A stretch of 48,513 nt of DNA. Origin: Polaromonas sp. UBA4122 (GTDB lineage: Bacteria; Pseudomonadota; Gammaproteobacteria; Burkholderiales; Burkholderiaceae_C). Of the stretch, positions 28,374-40,735 are shown piece by piece. Each line of letters opens with the position of its first letter. Position 1 is the stretch's first letter. The stretch is taken from contig DFWY01000080.1 of assembly GCA_002381615.1 (NCBI GenBank), positions 1 to 48,513 on the forward strand, given 5' to 3'. The notes beneath the pieces were generated by a model that was given only the letters and a program-made list of their open reading frames with translations, was not told where the DNA came from and ran no database searches. Both the position numbers and the translations under genes were made by a program.

Positions 28374-29435
28374 TTACAAAGCCGGGTCGCGAATCTCCCA
28401 GCGGATCTTGTCGATTTCGGCCAATACTTCAGGGGAAAGGGTGGTGCCGAAGGCGTCCAGGTCTTCGTCGAGTTGTGCCACAGAAGTCACGCCGATGACG
28501 GTGCTGACCACCTGCCACTTGGTGGTGCAAAACGCCAGCGCCAGTTGCGTGGGGGTGAGGCCATGCGCACGCGCCAGGGCGTTATAGCGCCGCGCGGCGG
28601 CCAGCGCCTCGGGGCGGCCCCAGCGCTGCTGCTTCATCGAAGCGAACTTCGCCATTCGCCCCTGCGGCGCCTCGGCGGCGTCGATACCCGTGGCATCGTA
28701 CTTACCCGTCAGCAGGCCAAAGCCCAGCGGTGAATAGGCCAGCAGGGAGACGCCCAGGCGGTACATCGTCTCATCCAGGCCGTTTTCCACGGTGCGATTG
28801 ATCAGACAGTACGGGTTTTGCACGGCCGCAATTTTCGGCAGACCGTGTTGTTCCGCCAAACGCACAAACTCATGCACGCCATAAGGCATTTCGTTGGACA
28901 GGCCAATGGCGCGCACCTTGCCCGCCTTGACCAGGTCAGCCAGCGCTTCGAGCTGCCGGTGGATGGTGCTCACCGGCTTGTCCTTGGCCGGATCGAAATA
29001 CACCATGCCGAAAGCCGGCACGTTGCGTGCCGGCCAGTGGATCTGGTACAGGTCAATCACATCGGTCTGCAAGCGTTTGAGGCTGTTTTCACAGGCCTGC
29101 ACGATGTCCTGCGGCGTCAGGTCGGGGCTACCGTTGCGAATCCAGGGCATGCCGCGAGCCGGGCCTGCGACTTTGGTGGCCAGCACCAGTTTGTTGCGGG
29201 CGGATGGATTTTTTGCAAACCAGTTGCCAAGGATGGTCTCGGTGGCACCAAAGGTCTCAAGCCGTGCCGGTACCGAATACATTTCTGCCGTATCCAGAAA
29301 ATTGACACCGCGCTCCAAGGAGCGGTCCAGGATGGTATGCGCTGTGGCTTCATCGACCTGTTCGCCAAAAGTCATGGTGCCCAGGCAAATGGGGGTCACA
29401 TGCAGATCGCTGGAGCCGAGTTGAACTTTATTCAT
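28374..29435 (-). CDS. Aldo/keto reductase (Tas-like)
   Basis: NADPH-dependent oxidoreductase, TIM-barrel fold, 353 residues. It begins MNKVQLGSSDLHVTPICLGT and shows the catalytic-tetrad region DTAEMYSVP (Tyr), VLATKVAG (Lys) and IHWPARNVPAFG (His in IHW). NADPH-binding text SVIGVTSVAQLDEDL, here STVIGVTSVAQLDEDLDAF, is near the C-terminus. Similarity is closest to E. coli Tas/YajO types; substrate unknown. The ATG at 29435 replaces an in-frame upstream ATG (29468) with a poorer protein start. Confidence 0.9.
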   Translation of the reverse strand: MNKVQLGSSDLHVTPICLGTMTFGEQVDEATAHTILDRSLERGVNFLDTAEMYSVPARLETFGATETILGNWFAKNPSARNKLVLATKVAGPARGMPWIRNGSPDLTPQDIVQACENSLKRLQTDVIDLYQIHWPARNVPAFGMVYFDPAKDKPVSTIHRQLEALADLVKAGKVRAIGLSNEMPYGVHEFVRLAEQHGLPKIAAVQNPYCLINRTVENGLDETMYRLGVSLLAYSPLGFGLLTGKYDATGIDAAEAPQGRMAKFASMKQQRWGRPEALAAARRYNALARAHGLTPTQLALAFCTTKWQVVSTVIGVTSVAQLDEDLDAFGTTLSPEVLAEIDKIRWEIRDPAL

Positions 29436-29619
29436 GGAAATGTCCGGGCCGTACGTGGCAGAGTTCACAAAGGGCTAGTTTAAGGGCTTCAAAGGTCGTT
29501 TGCTTGCGCCCAACTCAGCTCTTGTCTTACAACTCCTCACCATTTGGATGCCTAACATCTATTTGGCAGCGCTTGAATGCGCTCTCGATTCAAGTCAATC
29601 CATTCCGAGGAGCGCTTCC

Positions 29620-30285
29620 ATGAAAAAATCAATCATGACATCCCTGACCGCTGCAGCACTGGTCATTGCCGGCCTTTCAGGTTGCGCCAACATGAGCGAA
29701 ACCCAGCAGGGCACGGCCAAGGGCGCCGGCATTGGCGCGATCGCTGGCGCGCTGCTGGGCGCGGCCACGGACGGCTCCAAAGGCGCGGCAACCGGTGCCG
29801 TGCTGGGCGGCGCCCTCGGTGCCGGTGGCGGCTACATCTGGTCCAAGAAAATGCAGGACCAGAAAGCTGCCATGGAAAAAGCCACCGCAGGCACCGGCGT
29901 GGCAGTCAGCCAGACCGCCGACAACCGCCTGAAGCTGGACATTCCGAGCGATGTGTCGTTTGATGTGGGCCGCGCGGCCATCAAGCCCAACTTTGTGACG
30001 GTCCTGAACCATTTTGCGACCAGTCTGAATCAAAATCCGGTAACGATGGTCACCATTATTGGCCACACCGACAGCACCGGCAGTGACGCCATCAACAACC
30101 CTCTGTCGTTCGACCGCGCCAATGCGGCCCGTGATTACCTGGTCAGCCATGGCGTGGCAGCGGCCCGTATCACGACCGACGGACGCGGCTCGCGGGAGCC
30201 GATTGCCGACAACAGCACGCCGCAGGGTCGCAGCAAGAACCGCCGTGTTGAAATTTACGTGGCCGAGCCAATCGCCGTGCGTTAA
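29620..30285 (+). CDS. OmpA-family lipoprotein with glycine zipper
   Basis: Predicted 221-residue outer-membrane lipoprotein. Signal peptide with lipobox LSGC (Cys22) is followed by a glycine-zipper segment (KGAGIGAIAGALLGAATDGS and GAVLGGALGAGGGYIW), then a C-terminal OmpA-like domain with FDVGRAAIKPNF, IGHTDSTGSDAINNPLSFDRA and RSKNRRVEIYV, which binds peptidoglycan. Resembles YiaD. The ATG at 29620 has AGGAG eight bases upstream and a clear signal peptide; the longer frame does not. A strong terminator follows. Confidence 0.9.
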   Translation: MKKSIMTSLTAAALVIAGLSGCANMSETQQGTAKGAGIGAIAGALLGAATDGSKGAATGAVLGGALGAGGGYIWSKKMQDQKAAMEKATAGTGVAVSQTADNRLKLDIPSDVSFDVGRAAIKPNFVTVLNHFATSLNQNPVTMVTIIGHTDSTGSDAINNPLSFDRANAARDYLVSHGVAAARITTDGRGSREPIADNSTPQGRSKNRRVEIYVAEPIAVR

Positions 30286-30306
30286 CTCCAGCATTGCTGC
30301 TCAGTT

Positions 30307-30332
30307 AAAAAAGCACCCTCGGGTGCTTTTTT
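30307..30332 (+). terminator. Bidirectional terminator between OmpA lipoprotein and acyl-CoA synthetase genes
   Basis: AAAAAAGCACCC and GGGTGCTTTTTT pair perfectly around two bases, so there is a stem and T run on both strands. The two genes converge here, 21 bp after the lipoprotein stop. Confidence 0.88.
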
Positions 30333-30351
30333 AACAGGACCTTGCAAGCTC

Positions 30352-32172
30352 TCAGGCATTTTTAAAGCGCTCCTCCTCCTGCAGCCGCAACACGCGGCGC
30401 TGCACCTTGCCGGTGGTGGTCATGGGTAGCGCGTCAATAAATTCGATTTCCTTGGGGTACTCGTAAGGCGCCAGCCTGCTTTTCACATGCGCCTGCAATT
30501 CCGCTACAAGTTTTAGATCAAATTGAGCTATATCCCCCGTGTACCTATCGCGAGCAGCTATTAAATCAGGAGCAAGCACGACGTAAGCCTTGACCACTGC
30601 CCCGCGCTCCCTGTCGGGCTTGGGCACCACGGCCGCGTTGGCTACCGCTGGGTGCTTGACCAGGCAGTTCTCAATTTCGCCGGGACCGATGCGGTATCCC
30701 GCCGCCTTGAAAACATCGTCGGCACGGCCCTCGTACCACAGGTAGCCGTCGCCATCACGACGGGCCAGATCGCCGGTGCGGCACCAGTCGCCGGTGAACT
30801 TGGCCCGGGTTGCGGCGTCTTTTTTCCAGTAACAGAGAAAGAAGATCGGGTCCGGGTCACCGTGGATATCAAAGCGGTTCACGGCCACGTCACCGGGCAC
30901 GCCCACAGCACATTCGTGGCCGTCATCATCAATCACGGCGACGCGGTGGCCCGGGTAGCCCTTGCCCATGCTGCCCGGCTTCGCCGGCCAAAACCTCGAA
31001 CAGTTGCCGACGATGTAGTTCACCTCTGTCTGGCCAAACATTTCGTTGACCGTCACACCGAGTTGCTCCTGGCAGTAGGCAAATACCGCATCGCCAACCG
31101 CTTCGCCCGCGCTCATCAGGCCCTGCAGCTTGAGCTTGAACCACTCACGCGGCCGAGGAAAGGCCTTCATCATGGCTTTAAGCGCCGTGGGAAACAAAAA
31201 GGTGTGCGTGACGCCCTGCTGCTCCATCAGGCTGAAGGCGAGTTCAGGGCTGAAGCGGCCGTTGAAAGCCACGATGGGCCGGCCAAAATACAGCGTAGGC
31301 AGCAGCGCATCCATCAGCCCGCCGGTCCAGGCCCAGTCTGCCGGCGACCAGAATATGGCGTCAGACGCCCTATTCGCCTTGCCATCAAAGCCAAACCAGT
31401 TCTGGCTGCAGATGAAGCCCGGCAAGTTGCCGATCAGCGCGCGGTGCGCAAGAAGCGCCCCCTTGGGCGGACCGGTGGTGCCGCTGGTGTAGATCAGCAC
31501 CGCCGCTTCATCGGCTTTTGTCTGGACCGCCGTGAAGGCCCGCTGTTGCGCTGCCACCCCGGCTTCATAATCAAGGTCACCCTGCCCCTTGGCGCTACCT
31601 GCCGCCACCACCGTGCGCAGAGCCGGGCAATGCGCCCTGACCGCCTTCACACTGGCGATGGCACTTTCGTCGCAAATGGCCACTACCGCTTCGCTGTCCT
31701 GCAGACGAAACTCCAGCGCTTCAGGCCCAAACAGCATGGACAACGGCATGGCGACTGCGCCCATCTGGAACACCGCCATGTAGGCCACCGCAGTTTCGAA
31801 TCGCTGCGGCATCACGATGGCGACGCGGTCACCGCGCCCCACGCCCAGCCCGGCCAGCAAGTGGCTGAGCGCGTCAGCCGCCTGCTGCAACTCTGAATAA
31901 GTATGAAATATGCCTTTAGCGCCCGCAGCATGGGTGTGAATAGCTATTTTTTTAGTAGCATCCGGCTGGCCAATTCCAGCCCGAGCCCAGCGGCTGCAGC
32001 ACACCTCGGCGATGTTGAAGTACGCATCCACCTGCCAGCGAAAGCCGCTGTGCAGGGCTGCATAGTGGTCGGATAGGTCAGGCAGCCCACCATCGGAGGT
32101 GCTGCGCTGCTTGATGGCGGTCCTGTTCTTATTTTTTCCCCTGTTCTTGTCCCTGTTTTGACTGCGCTTCAA
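30352..32172 (-). CDS. AMP-binding acyl-CoA synthetase
   Basis: Adenylate-forming enzyme activating a carboxylic acid to its CoA ester; substrate unknown, with a medium-chain or short-chain acid likely. P-loop YTSGTTGPPKGALL lies near residue 230, NEMFGQTEVN next, then WCRTGDLARRDGDGY and the terminal KVQRRVLR whose lysine completes adenylation. No ATG is near the domain; TTG at 32172 has AAGGAG seven bases before it and gives 606 residues. The first 25 residues are Lys/Asn/Arg-rich (KNRGKNKNR). Two dispersed repeats are in frame, at 30557 and 31943. Divergent from the alpha/beta hydrolase with only 27 bp between starts. Confidence 0.87.
   Translation of the reverse strand: MKRSQNRDKNRGKNKNRTAIKQRSTSDGGLPDLSDHYAALHSGFRWQVDAYFNIAEVCCSRWARAGIGQPDATKKIAIHTHAAGAKGIFHTYSELQQAADALSHLLAGLGVGRGDRVAIVMPQRFETAVAYMAVFQMGAVAMPLSMLFGPEALEFRLQDSEAVVAICDESAIASVKAVRAHCPALRTVVAAGSAKGQGDLDYEAGVAAQQRAFTAVQTKADEAAVLIYTSGTTGPPKGALLAHRALIGNLPGFICSQNWFGFDGKANRASDAIFWSPADWAWTGGLMDALLPTLYFGRPIVAFNGRFSPELAFSLMEQQGVTHTFLFPTALKAMMKAFPRPREWFKLKLQGLMSAGEAVGDAVFAYCQEQLGVTVNEMFGQTEVNYIVGNCSRFWPAKPGSMGKGYPGHRVAVIDDDGHECAVGVPGDVAVNRFDIHGDPDPIFFLCYWKKDAATRAKFTGDWCRTGDLARRDGDGYLWYEGRADDVFKAAGYRIGPGEIENCLVKHPAVANAAVVPKPDRERGAVVKAYVVLAPDLIAARDRYTGDIAQFDLKLVAELQAHVKSRLAPYEYPKEIEFIDALPMTTTGKVQRRVLRLQEEERFKNA
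30557..30573. repeat. 17-bp dispersed repeat, copy f (inside acyl-CoA synthetase)
   Basis: GCTATTAAATCAGGAGC on the plus strand. The gene reads GCTCCTGATTTAATAGC in phase as A-P-D-L-I-A, so this copy is inverted relative to the gene, as in folC. Confidence 0.65.
31943..31959. repeat. 17-bp dispersed repeat, copy g (inside acyl-CoA synthetase)
   Basis: On the coding strand GCTACTAAAAAAATAGC, in phase as A-T-K-K-I-A, near the N-terminus before the adenylation domain. Second copy in this gene. Confidence 0.65.
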
Positions 32173-32199
32173 TTCCGGTCTCCTTATGATGAACACACA

Positions 32200-33135
32200 A
32201 TGTACAAAGAAAAACGTTCCTTTCGCAGCGAGTTTGTCCCTATACGCGGGCTCAATTACCACGTTCAACGCTGGGACAGCGCAACGGGCGGGCGCTCAGC
32301 GCTGCCGCCTCTGGTGCTGGTGCATGGCTGGATGGACGTGGGGGCTTCTTACCAGTTCATGGTGGACGCCTTCTCAGATGCGTTTGCGCAGGGCCGGACC
32401 CTCCTTGCGCCCGACTGGCGCGGCTTCGGGCAAACCGGCTCCAGCCAAGCTGGCGGCCGAGCCGACCACTACTGGTTCGCCGACTACCTGGCCGACCTCG
32501 ACTTTCTGCTAGACCATTACGCACCGGACCAGCCGGTGGACCTGGTGGGCCACAGCATGGGCGGCAATGCGGCCATGCTGTATGCCGGGGTGCGGCCCGC
32601 GCGCATCCGCAAGCTGGTCAATCTGGAAGGTTTTGGCCTGCCGGCCAGCCAGCCCGGTCAGGCGCCGGGGCGTTATGCCCAATGGATGGACGAGTTGAAA
32701 AGCCTGCACCGCGGCGAACTGGCCCTCAAGGCCTACAACGACGTGGGCGGCGTCGCCCGGCGGCTCATGAGGACCAACCGCCGGCTGTCGCCGGACAAAG
32801 CCAACTGGCTGGCCAGCCATTGGGCCCGCCCCGATGCCGCGGGGAAATGGCAAATTCTGGGTGAGCCCGCCCACAAGATCACCAGCGCGCAGCTCTACCG
32901 CGTGGATGAAGTTCTGGAAATTTACCAGCGCATCAGCGCGCCCACGCTGGCCATAGAGGCCTCCGACGACTCCATTGCCACCTGGTGGCGTGGCAAATAC
33001 AGCCTGGCCGAGTACCACGAAAGGCTCAAGCAAGTACCCCATGCGCAGGTTGTGGTCATCCAGGATGCCGGCCACATGCTGCACCATGACCAGCCAGCGC
33101 AACTGGCCCGATTGATCGAAGATTTCCTGAGCTGA
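32200..33135 (+). CDS. Alpha/beta hydrolase
   Basis: Predicted 311-residue hydrolase with catalytic Ser119 in GHSMGGNAAMLY, a likely acid at Asp256/257 (EASDDSIATWW) and His292 in DAGHMLHHDQP. The N-terminal part shows LVHGWMDVGASYQFMVDAF and DWRGFGQT. Substrate unknown; the lid region with DELKSLHRGEL differs from lipases. ATG at 32200 is chosen since the longer frame would run into the promoter of the synthetase. Divergent from the acyl-CoA synthetase; the pair could share a promoter and act in one lipid or acid pathway, an inference. Confidence 0.88.
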   Translation: MYKEKRSFRSEFVPIRGLNYHVQRWDSATGGRSALPPLVLVHGWMDVGASYQFMVDAFSDAFAQGRTLLAPDWRGFGQTGSSQAGGRADHYWFADYLADLDFLLDHYAPDQPVDLVGHSMGGNAAMLYAGVRPARIRKLVNLEGFGLPASQPGQAPGRYAQWMDELKSLHRGELALKAYNDVGGVARRLMRTNRRLSPDKANWLASHWARPDAAGKWQILGEPAHKITSAQLYRVDEVLEIYQRISAPTLAIEASDDSIATWWRGKYSLAEYHERLKQVPHAQVVVIQDAGHMLHHDQPAQLARLIEDFLS

Positions 33136-33210
33136 TTCCGTGTGCCAGCCCAAGGCTCGGCATTTAGCGCACACTCAAGCCTTTTTACAGCGCTTCAAGC
33201 GGAGACAACG

Positions 33211-36699
<3,489 letters not shown>

Positions 36700-37608
36700 A
36701 TGCCGAAAAGAATCTCCACTGCAGGGCCGCCTCAAGGCGCGAAGGTCCATTCGGGGATGAGCCAGGGACAGGCAGCGCCGGCCATTGTGGCCGCGGCCAA
36801 CCATGTCGAGATGGAGTTGCGCCTGTTGATGGAGGCGATTTACCTCAAGTACAGCTACGACTTCCGCGACTATGCAGGCGCATCGCAAAAGCGTCGGGTG
36901 CTGCAGGCGCTTGCGCAATTTGACTGCCCGACGATCCCGGCCCTGCAGGCCAAAGTACTGCACGATCCGGCCATGTTCAGGCAACTGCTGCAGTACCTGA
37001 CAATTTCTGTCAGCGAGATGTTTCGCGACCCCACGTTTTTTCTGGCCTTGCGCCAGCAGGTCATACCGCGACTGCAGACCTATCCTTCCGTCAAGATATG
37101 GGTCGCAGGCTGCAGCACCGGCGAAGAAGTTTATTCTCTGGCCATTCTGCTGAAAGAGGAAGGCCTGCTGGAGCGCTCGCTGATTTATGCGACCGACATC
37201 AACGCAAGGTCACTGGACCAGGCCAGGCAGGGCATTTTTTCGCTTGGCAGCATCAAGAACCACACCGCCAATTACCAGAAAACCGGCGGCAAGCAAGCGT
37301 TTTCCGACTACTACACCGCCGCTTACGACGCCGCGATTTTCGACAAGTCGCTGCGCGAGAACATCACCTTCGCCGATCACAGCCTGGCGACAGACAGCGT
37401 GTTTTCCGAAACCCAGCTGGTGCTGTGCCGCAACGTGCTGATCTATTTCAACAAGAAGCTGCAGAACCGCGCACTGGGCCTGTTTCATGAATCGCTGAGT
37501 CACCGCGGCTTTCTCGGCCTGGGGAGCAAGGAGAGCATCGACTTTTCCGACTACGCCACACGCTTTGAACCGCTGGTCAAATCCGAGCGGATTTTCCGAA
37601 AACTCTAG
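36700..37608 (+). CDS. cheR: CheR-type protein-glutamate methyltransferase
   Basis: SAM-dependent methyltransferase of the CheR family. It starts directly after the kinase stop (TGAATG). The N-terminal helical domain (about 30-100) contains ELRLLMEAIYLKYSYDFRDY and SVSEMFRDPTFF, then the AdoMet loop VWVAGCSTGEEVYSLAILL-type (about 130-148) and the FLVLCRNVLIYFN motif near 245. CheR methylates chemoreceptors; no receptor is encoded nearby, so its target is unknown and could be the preceding kinase. A second ATG at 36757 is possible. 14 bp to cheB. Confidence 0.92.
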   Translation: MPKRISTAGPPQGAKVHSGMSQGQAAPAIVAAANHVEMELRLLMEAIYLKYSYDFRDYAGASQKRRVLQALAQFDCPTIPALQAKVLHDPAMFRQLLQYLTISVSEMFRDPTFFLALRQQVIPRLQTYPSVKIWVAGCSTGEEVYSLAILLKEEGLLERSLIYATDINARSLDQARQGIFSLGSIKNHTANYQKTGGKQAFSDYYTAAYDAAIFDKSLRENITFADHSLATDSVFSETQLVLCRNVLIYFNKKLQNRALGLFHESLSHRGFLGLGSKESIDFSDYATRFEPLVKSERIFRKL

Positions 37609-37622
37609 ACTACCCTGCCCTG

Positions 37623-38222
37623 ATGAACATCATGCACGTCGCAGAAGAACACCCGATCGAAGCCGTGGTGATTGGTGCTTCAACCGGAGGCGTGGCGGCC
37701 TTGCTGGCCTTGTTGTCTGGGCTGCCAAGCAACTTCCGCCTGCCTATTGTGGCGGTGCTGCATTTGCCCGAGCATCGGGACAGCCTGCTGGCCGAAATTT
37801 TCCAGCACAGGCTGCCGATCGCGGTGCGCGAGGCGGCCGACAAGGAAAGCATCGCACCGGCCACGCTGTATTTCGCAGGGCCGGGCTACCACCTGTCCGT
37901 GGAAATGGACCGGTCTTTTTCATTGAGCTGCGAAGCGCCGGTGCACTACTCGCGCCCTTCGATTGACGTGCTGATGGAGTCTGCAGCGGACGCTTATGGC
38001 GCAAGTCTGGTCGGCATTCTGCTCACCGGCGCCAATTTCGACGGGGCAGCCGGACTGGCTAAAATAAGGCAACAAGGCGGACTCACCGTGGTGCAAGACC
38101 CGGCCGAAGCCGAGGTAGCCACCATGCCGGAAGCGGCCATCCGCAAACCGCGTCCAAATTTGATTCTCACTCTGGACGGCATCCGCAGCCTGCTCCTCAA
38201 ACTGGATAGAAACTCATGCTGA
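37623..38222 (+). CDS. cheB: Stand-alone CheB-type methylesterase
   Basis: 199-residue catalytic domain of CheB without the usual receiver. The triad is visible as Ser20 (VVIGASTGG), His47 (AVLHLPEH) and Asp140 (LTGANFDGAAG), matching Ser164, His190 and Asp286 in the canonical enzyme. Lack of a receiver implies control by other means, possibly the separate receivers in the flanking kinases. It overlaps the next gene by 7 bp. Confidence 0.92.
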   Translation: MNIMHVAEEHPIEAVVIGASTGGVAALLALLSGLPSNFRLPIVAVLHLPEHRDSLLAEIFQHRLPIAVREAADKESIAPATLYFAGPGYHLSVEMDRSFSLSCEAPVHYSRPSIDVLMESAADAYGASLVGILLTGANFDGAAGLAKIRQQGGLTVVQDPAEAEVATMPEAAIRKPRPNLILTLDGIRSLLLKLDRNSC

Positions 38223-39427
38223 ACGACGACACCCATAAAGCCAAACTTTTGATCGTCGACGATCTTCCCGAGAACCTGCTCGCCCTTAATGCACTGATTC
38301 GCGGGGATGACCGGATTGTTTTCCAGGCTTCATCCGGGGAAGAGGCGCTGGCCCTGCTGCTTGAGCATGAATTCGCGCTGGCCATTCTGGATGTGCAAAT
38401 GCCGGGCATGAATGGGTTTGAGCTGGCCAGACTGATGCGCGGCACCGAAAAGACCCGCCACATTCCTATCGTGTTTGTCAGCGCCGCCGGCACGGAGTCG
38501 AACTACGCTATCTGGGGCTATGAGACCGGTGCAGTGGACTTTTTGTACAAGCCGCTAGACCTTTATGCCGTCAAGGGCAAGGTCAATGTTTTTGTCGAGC
38601 TGTACCGCCAGCGCCATGAAACCCGCCGACAGGTTCAGGCGCTGGAAAAAAGCCGGCAGGAGCAAGAAGTGTTGCTGCAGCAACTGCAAGCCACCCAGGG
38701 CGAGCTGCAACGCGCCATCCGCATGCGTGATGACTTCATGTCCGTGGTGGCGCATGAACTGCTGACGCCGCTCAACACGCTATTTCTTGAGGCGCAGCTG
38801 CGCAAGGTGGAACTGGAGCGGGGAAACACGGCAATTTTCGACGATACCTACCTGCAAAAAATGGTAGCCCACGACCAGCGTCAGATCCAAAGCGTCATGG
38901 GTTTGATCGACGACATGCTGGACATCTCGCGCATTCGCAGCAATCGGCTTTCCATTCGCCCGCGTCAAGTGGAGCTATCCGCCCTGCTGGCCCGCGCAGT
39001 AGGCAACTTGTCCAACCAGGCCGCAGCGGCGGGGACCCACATCACACTGCATGCTGACCAGCCCGTCACCGGCTTTTGGGACGAATTCAGGATCGAGCAG
39101 GTGGTCATTAACCTGCTGACCAACACACTGCGCTATGGCAACGGTCAACCGGTGGATATCAGCCTGACGCCGCTACCCGACGGCGCCCGCATCGATGTTC
39201 GCGACCAGGGCCAGGGCATTGCCGTGCAAGATCAGGAGCGTATTTTTGAGCAGTTCGAGCGTGCCGTGGAGAACGACAGTTCGGGCGGCCTCGGACTGGG
39301 CCTTTACATCAGCAGGCAACTGATCGAAGCACACGGCGGCACCATCAATGTGCAAAGCCAGCCGGGTGAAGGCGCTGTATTCACGGTCATTCTGCCCCTG
39401 GCTCCGCCTTCAGAAACTGCGACCTGA
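38216..39427 (+). CDS. Receiver-histidine kinase hybrid
   Basis: A soluble 403-residue protein. An N-terminal receiver (about 9-125) has its acidic pair in LLIVDDLPEN and phospho-acceptor Asp59 in AILDVQMPG. A coiled coil (about 133-170) leads to HisKA with His180 in VVAHELLTPLN, and an ATPase with DQGQGIAVQD and GGLGLGLYISRQL. The HisKA motif has Leu in place of the usual Arg (HELLTP). No membrane segment, so it senses phosphoryl input. Ends the signalling cluster. Confidence 0.92.
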   Translation: MLNDDTHKAKLLIVDDLPENLLALNALIRGDDRIVFQASSGEEALALLLEHEFALAILDVQMPGMNGFELARLMRGTEKTRHIPIVFVSAAGTESNYAIWGYETGAVDFLYKPLDLYAVKGKVNVFVELYRQRHETRRQVQALEKSRQEQEVLLQQLQATQGELQRAIRMRDDFMSVVAHELLTPLNTLFLEAQLRKVELERGNTAIFDDTYLQKMVAHDQRQIQSVMGLIDDMLDISRIRSNRLSIRPRQVELSALLARAVGNLSNQAAAAGTHITLHADQPVTGFWDEFRIEQVVINLLTNTLRYGNGQPVDISLTPLPDGARIDVRDQGQGIAVQDQERIFEQFERAVENDSSGGLGLGLYISRQLIEAHGGTINVQSQPGEGAVFTVILPLAPPSETAT

Positions 39428-39558
39428 GCTGTAACGCCAAGCGGCCCAGAGAAGCGGGGCCGTCATCGGCATTTGCAGGGCATGGCCTTTTTGCGTACTC
39501 GCCTTCCAGAGCATGAGAAAATCGCGGGTTGAACCCCAGATCAAGACAGGAATCTCTC

Positions 39559-40663
39559 ATGGACGCAGAACACATCAACATCATTGGCAACCAGCTCGCG
39601 GACCTCAGCAACCGCGTGAATGAACTTCGGGGGTATCTTTGACTACCCTGCCAAAGAACGTAAGTTAAACGAAGTCAACGCCGCGCTGGAAGACCCCAAG
39701 GTCTGGGACGACCCCAAGCGCGCGCAGGAACTCGGCCGGGAAAAGAAAACCCTCGAAGACGTGGTGCTCACGCTGGACCGGCTGTCCCAGGAACTGGCTG
39801 ACAACACCGAATTGTTCGAGATGTCCAAAGAAGACGGCGATGAAGCCGGCATGCAGGCCATTGAAGCCGAGGCCGGCAAAGTCGTCACCGAAGTCGAGAA
39901 GATGGAATTCCGCCGGATGTTCAACAACCCGGCCGATCCGCTGAACGCCTTCCTCGACATCCAGGCCGGCGCTGGCGGCACCGAAGCCTGCGACTGGGCC
40001 AGCATGCTGCTGCGCCAGTACCTCAAATATGCCGAGCGCAAGGGCTTTAAAACCCAGGTGGAAGACGAATCGCCAGGCGACACCGCCGGCATCAAGGGCG
40101 CCACCATCAAGATTGAAGGCGAATACGCCTTTGGCCTGTTGCGTACCGAAACCGGCGTGCACCGGCTGGTTCGCAAGTCACCGTTCGACTCTTCCGGCGG
40201 GCGGCACACCTCGTTCGCCTCGGTGTTTGTGTACCCCGAGATTGACGACTCGATCGAGATCGACATCAACCCGTCGGACGTGCGCGTGGACACCTACCGC
40301 GCCAGCGGCGCAGGTGGTCAGCACATCAACAAGACCGACTCGGCAGTGCGCCTCACGCACATTCCGACCGGTATCGTCGTGCAGTGCCAGGACGGCCGCT
40401 CGCAGCACGGCAACCGTGACGTGGCCTGGAAGCGCCTGCGCTCACGCCTGTACGACCATGAAATGCGCAAGCGCCAGGCCGAGCAGCAAAAGCTGGAAGA
40501 CAGCAAGACCGACGTGGGCTGGGGCCACCAGATCCGCAGCTACGTGCTCGACCAGAGCCGCATCAAGGACCTGCGCACCAACTACGAAACCTCGGCCACG
40601 CAGAAAGTGCTGGACGGCGATCTGGATCCCTTTATCGAAGCCTCCCTGAAGCAAGGCGTCTGA
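39559..40663 (+). CDS. prfB: Peptide chain release factor 2 (programmed frameshift)
   Basis: Recognises UGA and UAA stops. The first 27 codons run from ATG at 39559 to an in-frame TGA at 39640-39642 within GGGGGTATCTTTGAC. An internal Shine-Dalgarno (GGGGG) followed by CTT-TGA is the conserved +1 frameshift site through which RF2 autoregulates. Translation continues at GAC (39641) for 340 codons. The SPF stop-recognition motif ([16 protein letters not shown]) and the GGQ motif ([19 protein letters not shown]) are present. Low RF2 makes TGA read as stop less efficient, raising frameshift and RF2 output. pepN follows. Confidence 0.97.
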
Positions 40664-40735
40664 TACCCATCGACGCCGTCTGGTCGAATTGTTTCGAAAT
40701 TTTTAGAACGTTTTACGAGTTTTTAGGATAAAGCC

